A stretch of DNA of 64,000 nucleotides from Wenxinia marina DSM 24838 (GTDB taxonomy: Bacteria > Pseudomonadota > Alphaproteobacteria > Rhodobacterales > Rhodobacteraceae). Below the pieces are notes generated by a model, which saw only the letters and a list, made by a program, of their open reading frames with translations, had not been told where the DNA came from and did no database searches. Location of the stretch: the NCBI RefSeq assembly GCF_000379485.1, contig NZ_KB902315.1, positions 63,489 through 127,488 on the forward strand. The letters run 5' to 3'. The first letter of the stretch is position 1; each line of letters opens with the position of its first letter. A program made the position numbers and the translations under genes. Below, in pieces: positions 8,736-17,121 of this stretch.

Positions 8736-9995
8736 ATGCCCGCCCCCGTCGATCCCGCGGCCTTCCTGCGCCGCCTCTTCGCTGCCGCCGTTGCGGCGGC
8801 CGATCCGGCCGAGATGCTGGCGCGGCACCTGCCCGAGCGGCCGCGCGGGCGCTGCATCGTGGTGGGCGCCGGCAAGTCGGCCGCGGCGATGGCCCGCGCG
8901 GTCGAGGCGGCGTGGCCCGACGTGGATCTGTCGGGCGTCGTCGTCACCCGCTACGGCCATGCCGTCCCGACGGAAAGGATCACGGTCCGCGAGGCCTCCC
9001 ACCCGGTGCCCGATGTCGCCGGCGAAGCGGCGACACGCGAGATTCTGGCCGCGGCTGGCACGGCGGGGTCGGACGACCTGGTGCTGGCGCTGATCTCGGG
9101 CGGCGGCTCGGCGCTGCTGACCGCGCCGCGGCCGCCGCTCACCCTGGCGGACAAGGTCGCGGTGAACCGGCTGCTGCTCGCCTCCGGGCTGCCGATCGGG
9201 GCGATGAACAAGGTGCGGCGGCGGCTGTCGCTGGTGAAGGGCGGCGGTCTGGCGCGGGCGGCGGCGGGGGCCGGGCGGCTGGTGACGCTCGCGATCTCGG
9301 ACGTGCCGGGGGACGATCCCCTCGCCATCGCGTCGGGGCCGACGGTGCCGGACCCGGCGGCGGACGAGGACCTTTCGCCGCTCGCCCAGCGCCTCGGCGA
9401 CGGCCTGCCCCCTGCGGCGCGCGCCCTCCTCCTTGCGCCGGCGGAGCCGCAGGCGACGTTCGAGGCGGACTACCGCCTCATCGCCGCGCCGATGCTGTCG
9501 CTGGAGGCGGCGGCGCGGGTGGCGCAGGAGGCGGGCGTGACGCCGCTGATCCTCGGCGACGCGCTGGAGGGCGAGGCGCGGGAGGTCGGCACGGTGATGG
9601 CCGGGATCGCGCGGTCGGTCGCGGCGCACGGCGCGCCGGTGGCGGCGCCGGCGGTGCTTCTGTCGGGCGGCGAGACGACGGTGACGGTCGGGGCCGGCGC
9701 CGGGCGCGGCGGGCGGAACACGGAGTTCCTGCTGGCGCTGGCCGTGGCGCTGGACGGGCACGCGCGGATCCACGCGCTCGCCGGCGACACCGACGGCATC
9801 GACGGGACCGAGGACGCGGCGGGCGCGGTGATCGGGCCGGACACGCTGGCGCGGGCGCGGGCGGCGGGGCTGAACCCCGCCGCCGCGCTGGACGCCCACG
9901 ACAGCTACACCCTGTTCGAGCGCCTCGGCGATCTCGTCGTCACCGGACCGACGCTGACCAACGTCAACGACGTCCGCGCCGTCCTGATCGCCTGA
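8736..9995 (+). CDS. Glycerate 2-kinase (MOFRL/DUF4147 family)
   Basis: A 419-aa cytosolic enzyme expected to phosphorylate D-glycerate to 2-phosphoglycerate with ATP; older annotations call it hydroxypyruvate reductase (TtuD). Features are CIVVGAGKSAAAMARAVE, the SGGGSALL loop, NKVRRRLSLVKGGGLA, SDVPGDDPLAIASGPTVPDP, and a C-terminal MOFRL-type segment (GGETTVTV...GGRNTEFLLALA, AGDTDGIDGTEDAAGA). ATG 8736 follows GGAGGATCCGCCC. It fits sugar-acid or tartrate degradation together with the convergent 2-oxoglutarate semialdehyde dehydrogenase. Its last codons and stop form half of a hairpin shared with that gene. Confidence 0.9.
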   Translation: MPAPVDPAAFLRRLFAAAVAAADPAEMLARHLPERPRGRCIVVGAGKSAAAMARAVEAAWPDVDLSGVVVTRYGHAVPTERITVREASHPVPDVAGEAATREILAAAGTAGSDDLVLALISGGGSALLTAPRPPLTLADKVAVNRLLLASGLPIGAMNKVRRRLSLVKGGGLARAAAGAGRLVTLAISDVPGDDPLAIASGPTVPDPAADEDLSPLAQRLGDGLPPAARALLLAPAEPQATFEADYRLIAAPMLSLEAAARVAQEAGVTPLILGDALEGEAREVGTVMAGIARSVAAHGAPVAAPAVLLSGGETTVTVGAGAGRGGRNTEFLLALAVALDGHARIHALAGDTDGIDGTEDAAGAVIGPDTLARARAAGLNPAAALDAHDSYTLFERLGDLVVTGPTLTNVNDVRAVLIA

Positions 9996-10008
9996 GCCGT
10001 CAGGCGAT
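9987..10008. terminator. Shared stop-codon hairpin of convergent genes
   Basis: ATCGCCTGA-GCCG-TCAGGCGAT is a perfect 9-bp stem with a 4-base loop. The left arm encodes Ile-Ala-stop of the glycerate kinase. The right arm read on the minus strand encodes Ile-Ala-stop of the dehydrogenase. It is a compact bidirectional terminator built from coding sequence, with no U-tract. Confidence 0.6.
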
Positions 10009-11523
10009 ATCGTCGGGCAGCACCCCTTCGGGGATGTTCTGGTAGCAGACCGGCCGCAGGAAGCGGCGGATCGACAGCGTGCCGACGGACGTCGCGCCGA
10101 AGTTCGTCGACGCCGGATACGGCCCGCCGTGGACCATCGCGTCCGCCACCTCGACGCCGGTCGGAAAGCCGTTGGCGAGGATGCGGCCCGCCTTGCGCTC
10201 CAGGATCGGCAGCAGGCGCCGGGCGAGGTCGGCGTCGCCCGCGTCCATGTGCAGCGTCGTCGTGAGCTGCCCCTCGAAGCCCTTGGCCAGCGACACCATC
10301 TCGTCCGGGCCGGAGACGCGGACGACGAGGCCGAGGGGGCCGAACACCTCCTCGCCCAGCGCATGGTCCTGCAGGTAGGCGTCGGCGTCGGTCTCGTAGA
10401 GGTTGGGGCTGGCGTTCCGGCCCTCCTGCTCGGTGGCGTGGACCGGGTGCACGGCGTTGCGGCCGTCGAACCGCTCCTTGCCCTTGCGGTAGGCGTCGGC
10501 GATGCCGTCGGTCAGCATGACCTGCGGGCCGACGCCCTCCAGCGCGGCCTTCGCGGCGGAGACGACGGCGTCGCCCTCGGCGCCCTTCGGGATCACCGCG
10601 ATGCCGGGGTTGGTGCAGAACTGCCCCGCCCCCATCGTCAGCGAGCCGGCCCAGCCCTTGCCGATCTCGGCGCCGCGCGCCTTCGCCGCCGCGGGCAGGA
10701 CGAACATCGGGTTCACGCTGCCGAGCTCTCCGAAGAACGGGATCGGCTCGGGCCGCTGGGCGCACAGGTCGAACAGCGCCCGCCCGCCGGCGAGCGAGCC
10801 GGTGAAGCCGACCGCCTTGATCAGCGGGTGCTGCACCAGCGCCTGGCCGACGTCGCGCTTGCCGCCCTGCACGAGGGAGAAGACGCCCTTCGGCATCCCC
10901 GTCTTCTGGATCGCGACATGGATCGCCTCTGCGACGATCTCGCCGGTGCCGGGATGGGCGGAGTGGCCCTTGACGATCACCGGGCAGCCGGCGGCCAGCG
11001 CCGCGGCGGTGTCGCCCCCGGCGGTGGAGAAGGCGAGCGGGAAGTTCGACGCGCCGAACACGGCCACCGGGCCGATGGGACGCTGGATCATCCGCAGGTC
11101 CGGCCGCGGCAGCGGCTGGCGGTCGGGCAGCGCCTCGTCATGGCGGCGGTCGAGGTAGTCGCCCTTGCGGATGTGGCTGGCGAAGAGGCGCAGCTGGCCG
11201 GTCGTCCGCCCGCGCTCGCCCTCCAGCCGCGCGGCGGGCAGGCCGCTCTCGGAGGTGCCGATCCAGGTGATCTGCGGGCCGCGCGCCTCGATCTCGTCGG
11301 CAATGGCCTCGAGGAAGGCCGCCCGCTCCTCGCGGGTGGTGTAGCCGTAGGTCCAGAACGCGTCCTCCGCCGCCTTCGCGGCGCGGTCGATGACGTCCGG
11401 GGTGCCGACGGCGTAGTCGAACGCCTCGCCGCTGGCGGGCTCGGAGCGGAAGGTGGCGTCTCCGGCCACCCACTCGCCGGCGATCAGGTGCTTCCCATGC
11501 GGGGTGAAGGTCTCGTCGCTCAT
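10000..11523 (-). CDS. 2,5-dioxovalerate (2-oxoglutarate semialdehyde) dehydrogenase
   Basis: A 507-aa NAD(P)-dependent aldehyde dehydrogenase of the KGSADH branch. It oxidises 2-oxoglutarate semialdehyde to 2-oxoglutarate, the last step of non-phosphorylating pentose, uronate or hydroxyproline degradation. Visible are FGASNFPLAFSTAGGDTA, the cofactor lysine region IVKGHSAHPGTGE, AVGFTGSLAGGRAL, the general base in FFGELGSVNP, and the nucleophile Cys in GAGQFCTNPG. The length matches the family. The gene ends five bases from the convergent glycerate kinase. No other gene of a complete pentose or uronate route is nearby. Confidence 0.9.
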   Translation of the reverse strand: MSDETFTPHGKHLIAGEWVAGDATFRSEPASGEAFDYAVGTPDVIDRAAKAAEDAFWTYGYTTREERAAFLEAIADEIEARGPQITWIGTSESGLPAARLEGERGRTTGQLRLFASHIRKGDYLDRRHDEALPDRQPLPRPDLRMIQRPIGPVAVFGASNFPLAFSTAGGDTAAALAAGCPVIVKGHSAHPGTGEIVAEAIHVAIQKTGMPKGVFSLVQGGKRDVGQALVQHPLIKAVGFTGSLAGGRALFDLCAQRPEPIPFFGELGSVNPMFVLPAAAKARGAEIGKGWAGSLTMGAGQFCTNPGIAVIPKGAEGDAVVSAAKAALEGVGPQVMLTDGIADAYRKGKERFDGRNAVHPVHATEQEGRNASPNLYETDADAYLQDHALGEEVFGPLGLVVRVSGPDEMVSLAKGFEGQLTTTLHMDAGDADLARRLLPILERKAGRILANGFPTGVEVADAMVHGGPYPASTNFGATSVGTLSIRRFLRPVCYQNIPEGVLPDDIA

Positions 11524-11592
11524 GTCGGGCTCCCTTGGAGCGGATTGCCCCGAGTCATGGCCCCTCGCGCCGGCAATGGCCAGCCCCGAGGA

Positions 11593-12156
11593 TCAGGCGC
11601 CGCCCTGCCAGGCCTTCACCGCCTCCAGCGGCCACAGCAGCATCAGCACGTTCAGCGCCAGCCCGTCGCGGATCATCCAGGTGGTGAAGACCTCGAACGC
11701 GACGGCCAGCAGGACGCTCGCCCAGACCGGCAGCCACCGCGCCAGCGCGAAGCCGATCCACATCGCGATCAGGTCGCTGACCGAGTTGAGGACGCTGTCG
11801 CCATAGTAGTCGAGGGAAATGGTGACCGAGCGGTAGTGCTCGATCACTGCGTCGGTGTTCTCCAGCAGCTCCCACGCCGCCTCCACCGCGGTCGCGATGG
11901 CGAGGCGCCAGCCCAGCGGCAGGCGGCGGGCGACCAGCCACAGAAGGGCATAGAAGATCAGCCCGTGGATGATGTGGCTGGGCGTGTACCAGTCGCTGAC
12001 ATGTTGCGAGTTCTCGGCCGACATCGTCTCGCCGTGCCACAGAGCCACGTAGCCGCAGGCGCAGATTGCCTCGCGTCCCCACGTCAGCAGGACGACCGCC
12101 ATGAGCAAGGCGAGACCGAGGGAAAGCCAGTAGCCGGGATGGATGCGGCGGATCAT
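11593..12156 (-). CDS. UPF0314/DUF2585 membrane protein
   Basis: A 187-aa integral membrane protein. The family signature GYVALWHGETMSAENSQHVSDWYTPSHIIHGLIFY is followed by AVEAAWELLENTDAVIEHYR and SVSDLIAMWIGF. About four to five hydrophobic helices are present. The family is widespread in Alphaproteobacteria and has no proven function. The conserved His, Glu and Asp residues near the membrane suggest an enzymatic or metal-linked role, which is only an inference. ATG 12156 is chosen because the upstream in-frame part is arginine/proline-rich and unlike the family. Confidence 0.88.
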   Translation of the reverse strand: MIRRIHPGYWLSLGLALLMAVVLLTWGREAICACGYVALWHGETMSAENSQHVSDWYTPSHIIHGLIFYALLWLVARRLPLGWRLAIATAVEAAWELLENTDAVIEHYRSVTISLDYYGDSVLNSVSDLIAMWIGFALARWLPVWASVLLAVAFEVFTTWMIRDGLALNVLMLLWPLEAVKAWQGGA

Positions 12157-12355
12157 GGGCGGACAGGAGCACGGGACAGCCGGGCAGTCCAGATCGCGCG
12201 GGCCCTCCTCTCGCGCGGCCCTCCGGGGGCGTCGCGGCGGCCTCATCCCGGGGGGCGACGGCAGGCCTGTCCTTTTCGTCAGGTTGAGTGAATCAGTCCG
12301 CAATGCAACTACAAGAGGCAGAAACGGATAGAACATGCGACCGGGGACAAAGACG

Positions 12356-12655
12356 ATGCAAAGAACGACCACGCTCTACGACAGCCGCGGCGAGTACGTT
12401 GCGTTCCTTCACAACGAGACGCTGTTCGACACCAAGGGCGGAACCCTGGGAATGGTCGTCGGCCGGTTCGGCATCATCGTCGACATGCGTGGCGGATACC
12501 TCGGCGAGGTCGGGCCGGGCAACCGGCTGGTGCGCCGCTGCGGCCGCAACGCGGCTCGGGTGGGGCGCCTCGTGCGCGGCCCCGTGGAAGACGCGGCCTA
12601 CGAGGACGTGCCGGCCGAGGTCATCCGCGCAGCCGCCCTGCCAGTGGCCGCCTGA
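12356..12655 (+). CDS. Small conserved-type hypothetical protein (beta-rich)
   Basis: A 99-aa protein from ATG 12356, which has GGGAC about 8 bases upstream; ATG 12335 is an in-frame alternative. It is built from short similar strands with aromatic-glycine turns (YDSRGEYVAFL, LFDTKGGTLGMVVGRFG, VDMRGGYLGEV), like small bacterial proteins with repeated G-x-Y/W-I-G strands. It has no signal peptide or membrane segment. Coding statistics look normal, and it is followed by a strong hairpin terminator. The function is unknown. Confidence 0.65.
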   Translation: MQRTTTLYDSRGEYVAFLHNETLFDTKGGTLGMVVGRFGIIVDMRGGYLGEVGPGNRLVRRCGRNAARVGRLVRGPVEDAAYEDVPAEVIRAAALPVAA

Positions 12656-12680
12656 CCCGACCGGACGCGCCGCATGCAGA

Positions 12681-12704
12681 AAGGGCCCCTGAAGAGGGGC
12701 CCTT
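12681..12704. terminator. Bidirectional hairpin terminator
   Basis: AAGGGCCCCT-GAAG-AGGGGCCCTT forms a perfect 10-bp stem with a GAAG tetraloop. It lies between the convergent genes ending at 12655 (+) and 12730 (-). CCGCTTT follows on the plus strand. Confidence 0.85.
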
Positions 12705-12729
12705 CCGCTTTCGGGATTGCCGGTCCGGC

Positions 12730-13062
12730 TTACATGCCGCCCACGACTTCGAGGTCGAGCAGTTCGATCGCCTCGTTGCCCTCGCAGGCGGCCGCGATGG
12801 CCTGCACGTCGTCGTCGATCGTGTCGACATCGGCGGCCGCATCGGCCGAAAGCTCGACGTCGGCGGCGTTCATCACGCCGAACGCGTCCGCGTAATCCAT
12901 CTGCGCCGCGGCATCCGCCTCCATGAAGTCCATGCAGGTCACGCCGACGAGGTCCATGGACGCGACGTTGCCATCCTCGGCGACGCCTTCCTGCGCGGAC
13001 GCCATGCCGCCCATCGTGAGAGCCAGGCCGGTCGCGGCGAAGAACTTGGTCATGCGGGTCAT
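12730..13062 (-). CDS. Small secreted acidic protein, HdeA/HdeB-like
   Basis: A 110-aa protein with a clear signal peptide (about 1-23, ending GGMASAQ). The mature part is acidic and has two cysteines, in VTCMDFMEADAAAQMDY and AIAAACEGN. Their spacing suits the single disulfide of HdeA-like periplasmic chaperones, which bind unfolded proteins at low pH. The C-terminal half is rich in Asp and Ala. AAGGAG lies 8 bases before the ATG at 13062. The resemblance is by pattern only; it could be another small periplasmic disulfide protein. Confidence 0.7.
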   Translation of the reverse strand: MTRMTKFFAATGLALTMGGMASAQEGVAEDGNVASMDLVGVTCMDFMEADAAAQMDYADAFGVMNAADVELSADAAADVDTIDDDVQAIAAACEGNEAIELLDLEVVGGM

Positions 13063-13214
13063 CGGGGGTCTCCTTCTTCAGTCGTCAGTCGTAGAGGTTT
13101 GCAAGAGGGCAACCCCTCACCCGCGACGATGTTCCGAAGGAATCGCCTCCGGACGGCCCACGTGCGCTGCGATCCGCGCAAGGCAGCGTCGTCGACTGCG
13201 GGTCGAAGAAGGTT

Positions 13215-13290
<76 letters not shown>

Positions 13291-13349
13291 ATCCGGGTGG
13301 CCACGGCCCCCGGGGGCCGTCGCGTGCCGCCGCTGATATGCGGCCACTT

Positions 13350-13376
13350 GGGGGAGATCAAGAGGAAATCTCCCCC
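13350..13376 (-). terminator. Hairpin terminator of the FYDLN acid-tail gene
   Basis: GGGGGAGAT (13350-13358) and ATCTCCCCC (13368-13376) make a perfect 9-bp stem with a 9-base loop. It starts 8 bases past the stop codon of the minus-strand gene ending at 13385 and separates it from the tRNA gene. Confidence 0.75.
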
Positions 13377-13384
13377 TCGTTCGA

Positions 13385-13717
13385 TCAGTCCTCGTCGTTG
13401 GACGCCACGTCTCCGAGCTCCTCGAACGAGACGTCGTTATCGTCGTCGTCGTCCTCGAGAACCTCGTCGCCGAGATCGACGTCGCTCTCCTCTTCCTCGT
13501 CATCGTCGATCAGCAGCTCTTCGTCGTCGCTCTGCGACGCCTTGAGCTTCTTGGTCTGCGAATCCTCGGCGTCGGCGACCATCGTCCGGTTGCGGCCGGT
13601 GTCGACGGTGACGGTCTCGCCGGTGTAGGGGCTGACGATCGGGTCACGGTTCAGGTCGTAGAACCGCTTGCCCGTCGTCGGGCAGACGCGCTTGGTTCCC
13701 CACTCTTCCTTGGGCAT
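13385..13717 (-). CDS. TIGR02300 family protein (FYDLN acid domain)
   Basis: A 110-aa protein typical of Alphaproteobacteria. The conserved N-terminus MPKEEWGTKRVCPTTGKRFYDLN contains the FYDLN motif and a zinc-ribbon-like Cys, with DPIVSPYTGE next. The C-terminal half is almost entirely Asp/Glu (about residues 67-98). The family is named for this acidic tail, and the function is not known. ATG 13717 matches the family start; an upstream in-frame extension is rejected. It is divergent from the YgjP-like peptidase gene. Confidence 0.93.
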   Translation of the reverse strand: MPKEEWGTKRVCPTTGKRFYDLNRDPIVSPYTGETVTVDTGRNRTMVADAEDSQTKKLKASQSDDEELLIDDDEEEESDVDLGDEVLEDDDDDNDVSFEELGDVASNDED

Positions 13718-13838
13718 GCCGGGCAGGTCCCTCTGGCTGGTGAAATTCGGACCGCCTTGCGGCGGATCGCGGCTCCCTGCCATAAGCGGCGAACGGTGTC
13801 AAAACCTGTTCGGCACCGGCAGGAGGCACGTCGCGCAT

Positions 13839-14531
13839 ATGGGGCAGGCTCGGCTGGTCGGCAACCCCCCGATCGAGGTCACGGTGCGCCGCTCGGCCCG
13901 GGCGCGGCGGCTGTCGCTGCGGGTCTCGCGGCTGGACGGGCGGGTGACGCTGACCCTGCCGCGCCGGACCGGCGAGGCGGAGGGCCTCGCCTTCGTGGCC
14001 GAGCGCGAGGCATGGCTGCGGCGGCACCTGGCGGACATCGCCCTGCCGGCGGCGCCGGCGCTCGGCCTCACACTGCCGGTGGAGGGCGTGCCGCGGCTGC
14101 TGGTGCCGGGCCGGGGGCGTGCGCCGGTCCTGGGGGCGGACACGCTCGCCGTGCCGGGCGCGGAGGACCGGCTCGGCCCGCGGCTCGCAGGATTTCTGAA
14201 AACGCTCGCGCGGGAGAGGCTGTCGGCGGCGTCGGACCGGCACGCCGCGGCGCTCGGGCGCCGGTACGGGCGGCTGACGCTGCGCGACACGCGCTCGCGG
14301 TGGGGATCATGCTCGCACCAGGGCGACCTGATGTATTGCTGGCGGCTGGTGATGGCGCCGCCCGCGGTGCTGGACTACGTCGCGGCGCACGAGGTCGCCC
14401 ACCTGGAGCGGATGGACCACTCGCCCGCCTTCTGGGAGATCGTCGCGCGGCTCTGCCCCGACCATGCCCGGCACCGCCGCTGGCTGGCCGATCACGGGAC
14501 CGAGCTGGGGCGCTGGCGGTTCGCCGATTGA
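13839..14531 (+). CDS. YgjP-like (M48/DUF45) metallopeptidase
   Basis: A 230-aa predicted zinc metallopeptidase. The catalytic region reads DYVAAHEVAHLERMDHSPAFW, giving the HEVAH zinc motif and a downstream His in the usual YgjP spacing. The preceding SRWGSCSHQGDLMYCWRLVMAP is the other family hallmark. The N-terminal half (VTVRRSARARRLSLRVSRLDGRVTLTLP) is the typical beta-rich domain. Physiological substrates are not known. ATG 13839 has AGGAGG 12 bases upstream, slightly long spacing. It is divergent from the TIGR02300 gene. Confidence 0.92.
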   Translation: MGQARLVGNPPIEVTVRRSARARRLSLRVSRLDGRVTLTLPRRTGEAEGLAFVAEREAWLRRHLADIALPAAPALGLTLPVEGVPRLLVPGRGRAPVLGADTLAVPGAEDRLGPRLAGFLKTLARERLSAASDRHAAALGRRYGRLTLRDTRSRWGSCSHQGDLMYCWRLVMAPPAVLDYVAAHEVAHLERMDHSPAFWEIVARLCPDHARHRRWLADHGTELGRWRFAD

Positions 14532-14562
14532 CGCCCCGCAGGGTGCGATCACAGACTGCGCC

Positions 14563-15228
14563 ATGATCCCGCAGCCGCCCCCGCCCCGCCCGGCCGACGC
14601 GCCGTCCACCGGCGCCGCCCACGACCGCGTCTACCGGGCGCTGCGCACGCGGATCATGCACGGCGAGGCCGCTCCGGGCGCGGCGCTGACGCTGCGCGGC
14701 ATCGCGCGGGAGTTCGGCGTCTCGATGACTCCGGCCCGCGAGGCGGTGCGGCGGCTGGCGGCGGAAGGCGCCCTGCAGGTCAGCTCGTCGGGGCGGATCG
14801 CGACGCCCGAGCTGACGAACGAGCGGATCGAGGAGCTGGCCTCTCTGCGGGCCATGCTGGAGCCGGAGCTCGCCAGCCGCGCCCTGCCCCGCGCCCACTT
14901 CGCCCTGATCGACCGGCTGGAGCAGATCAACCACGGCGTCAGCCAGATGGTGATGCGCCACGACGCCCCCGGCTATATCCGGCTGAACCTGGAGTTCCAT
15001 CGCACGCTGTATCTGCGGGCGCAGGCGCCCGCGATCCTCGCACTGACCGAGACGGTCTGGCTGCAGCTCGGCCCCACGATGAGCGCGCTCTACGGCCGCC
15101 TTCGCCGCACCGAACCGCCGCCGCACCACCGCCTGATCCTCGCCGCCCTGCGCGCCGGCGACGAGCCGGGGCTGCGGCTTGCCGTGCGGACGGACGTGAG
15201 CCAGGGGCTGCGGATGCTGAAGGGTTGA
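14563..15228 (+). CDS. GntR-family (FadR/FCD) transcriptional regulator
   Basis: A 221-aa regulator. The N-terminal winged helix (RVYRALRTRIMHGEAAPGAAL, then LRGIAREFGVSMTPAREAVRRLAAEGAL) is classic GntR. The C-terminal FCD ligand domain has the expected FHRTLY helix and a metal/ligand-binding His (EFHR). It starts about 30 bases after the peptidase gene. The effector and targets cannot be told, since no metabolic gene cluster is directly attached. Confidence 0.92.
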   Translation: MIPQPPPPRPADAPSTGAAHDRVYRALRTRIMHGEAAPGAALTLRGIAREFGVSMTPAREAVRRLAAEGALQVSSSGRIATPELTNERIEELASLRAMLEPELASRALPRAHFALIDRLEQINHGVSQMVMRHDAPGYIRLNLEFHRTLYLRAQAPAILALTETVWLQLGPTMSALYGRLRRTEPPPHHRLILAALRAGDEPGLRLAVRTDVSQGLRMLKG

Positions 15229-15494
15229 GGCACGCGCCCGCGCCGGGCCGGGGCGGGTGGGACGGTGGAGGCCGGCCGGGAGCGCATGGACGGTGAATAC
15301 CCGTCCCGGGCCTGACCCGGGACCACCCCGGGTCCGCCTGCGCTCACGATCGGCGGGGCCCCGGCGCGAGGCGGGGCGGGTTTGCGGGATCAGAGGCCGG
15401 CGACTCCTGAAGGCAAAGGGAGGCTCGGTCGCCCGGCTTGCCAAACAATAGTAAATCTGTCAGGAATTACCCGAACGCCTCCGGAGACCGACCC

Positions 15495-15878
15495 ATGCAC
15501 GCCAAAGGCAGCGCCCCCGTCGGCAGCTACGACGACCTCGATCCCCTCGGCCGCGCCGCCGTGTCGTGCCTGCGCGCCCTGCGGCGGGACGCCGCCCTGC
15601 CGGCCGCGGGACCGCTCGCGGACCTCTGCGGGCTCTGCGCTCGCTTCGGCCGGCGGCCGCTCTCGGCCCATGCCGAGGAATGTCCCTGCCTCGGCGGCGA
15701 CGAGGCCTGCTTCGCCCGGCTCGTGGAACTGGCGGCGGCGGGAGAGCGGGAGGAGGCGCTGATGCTGGCGATGCTGCTCGTCCGCGCGGACGTGGCGCCG
15801 CTCGCCGTGGCGATGGCCGAGCAGGCGGGACTGGGCGTGATGCGGATGGCGACGGGCGCAGGCGCCCGAGTGCACTAG
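15495..15878 (+). CDS. Cys-rich hypothetical protein
   Basis: A 127-aa soluble protein that I do not recognise. The central segment holds a dense cysteine set, LCGLCARFGRRPLSAHAEECPCLGGDEACF: CxxC, then His, CxC and a further Cys, an arrangement that could bind zinc or an iron-sulfur cluster. The C-terminal part is helical (EREEALMLAMLLVRADVAPLAVAMAEQAGL). ATG 15495 follows CCGGAGACCGACCC. It is alone, with a GC-rich gap of 266 bases upstream that holds no gene I can support, and converges on malK. A regulatory role is possible but unproven. Confidence 0.7.
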   Translation: MHAKGSAPVGSYDDLDPLGRAAVSCLRALRRDAALPAAGPLADLCGLCARFGRRPLSAHAEECPCLGGDEACFARLVELAAAGEREEALMLAMLLVRADVAPLAVAMAEQAGLGVMRMATGAGARVH

Positions 15879-15886
15879 AGACGGCC

Positions 15887-16984
15887 CTAGGCCCGCGTGT
15901 CGATCCGGACGCCCGTCCCGCGATCAAAGAACGACAGCGCAGCACGATCCACCGCCAGCCCCACCTGCCCCACCGAATCCTCGCGGATGCGACCCGGCAG
16001 ACGGGCGGTGATCGCCTTGCCGCCCAGCCGGAAGGACAGATACGCCTCGGCGCCCGTGTTCTCGATCATCGTCGGCGTCACCGTCAGGTCGGCCGGCCCG
16101 CGGGCCAGCGACAGGTGCTCCGGCCGAATGCCGAGGATCAGCTCCTCCGGCAGGCCCGGCGCCGGCCAGCCCGGCCCCATGGCCAGCGTGACGTCGCCGA
16201 GGTCGAGCCCGCCCTCCGTCACCCGCGCCGGCACCAGGTTCATCGGCGGCGAGCCCATGAAGTCGGCGACGAAGGTGTTGGCGGGGCGGTCGTAGATCTC
16301 CTCCGGCGTCGCCACCTGCTGCACCACGCCGCCCTTGAGGACCACGATCCGGCTGGCCAGCGTCATCGCCTCGATCTGGTCGTGGGTCACGTAGACGATG
16401 GAGGCGCCGGTCGTCTGGTGCAGGCGCTTGATCTCGGCCCGCATCTCGACCCGCAGCTTGGCGTCGAGGTTCGACAGGGGCTCGTCGAACAGGAACAGCT
16501 TCGGCTCGCGCACCAGCGCGCGCCCCATCGCCACCCGCTGCCGCTGCCCGCCCGACAGCTGCGCGGGCTGGCGGTCCAGCAGGTGGTCGATCTGCAGCAG
16601 CGTCGCGACCTCGCGGACCTTCGCCTCGCGCGCGTCCTTCGGGACCCGGCGGATCTTCATGCCGAAGCCGATGTTCTCGCCGACCGACATCGTGGGGTAG
16701 AGCGCGTAGGACTGGAACACCATCGCGATGTCGCGGTCCTTCGGCGGCTCCTGCGTGACATCGCGGCCGGCGATCCTCAGCTCCCCGGCGGTGATCTCCT
16801 CCAGGCCTGCGATGCAGTTGAGCAGGGTCGACTTGCCGCAGCCGGACGGGCCGACGAGGACGAGGAACTCGCCCCTGGCCATCTCGATCGAGATGTCCTT
16901 CAGGACCTCGACCGCACCGTAGCTCTTGACGAGGTGGCGGGTCTCCAGCGCTGGCGCACCCGCGCCGCCGGCATCGAGCGCCAT
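15887..16984 (-). CDS. malK: ABC transporter ATPase, MalK/UgpC type
   Basis: A 365-aa ATP-binding subunit expected to power maltose or alpha-glucoside import through MalF-MalG. Walker A is GPSGCGKST, the Q-loop VFQSYALYP, the signature LSGGQRQR and Walker B LFLFDEPLSNLD, followed by THDQIEAMTLA. The C-terminal OB-type regulatory domain (about 235-365) includes NTFVADFMGSPPMN and LGIRPEHL. ATG 16984 has a purine-rich GGGGAGGGG site upstream. Unusually, it is divergent from, and not within, the glucosidase-malEFG operon. Confidence 0.92.
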   Translation of the reverse strand: MALDAGGAGAPALETRHLVKSYGAVEVLKDISIEMARGEFLVLVGPSGCGKSTLLNCIAGLEEITAGELRIAGRDVTQEPPKDRDIAMVFQSYALYPTMSVGENIGFGMKIRRVPKDAREAKVREVATLLQIDHLLDRQPAQLSGGQRQRVAMGRALVREPKLFLFDEPLSNLDAKLRVEMRAEIKRLHQTTGASIVYVTHDQIEAMTLASRIVVLKGGVVQQVATPEEIYDRPANTFVADFMGSPPMNLVPARVTEGGLDLGDVTLAMGPGWPAPGLPEELILGIRPEHLSLARGPADLTVTPTMIENTGAEAYLSFRLGGKAITARLPGRIREDSVGQVGLAVDRAALSFFDRGTGVRIDTRA

Positions 16985-17121
16985 GGCCGCCCCTCCCCTG
17001 CTTGCAAATGAAGCATGAAGCGCACCTCGCGCACTTGTAAAGCGCCCGCACGCTGGCATGGGCGGGGGACCCGTGTTAGCGCGAACGGAATTTTCCGGGC
17101 CATGGACGAAAGGCGAAGACG

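Noticed and set aside
8072-8947. Longer N-terminus for the [2Fe-2S] subunit
   Set aside because: The upstream extension has no Tat motif or family similarity, and ATG 8575 has a good ribosome site.
17075-17086. GTTAGCGCGAAC, a LacI-like operator between malK and the glucosidase gene
   Set aside because: Only a partial palindrome, with no LacI-family gene in the window. Such GC-centred 12-mers arise by chance.
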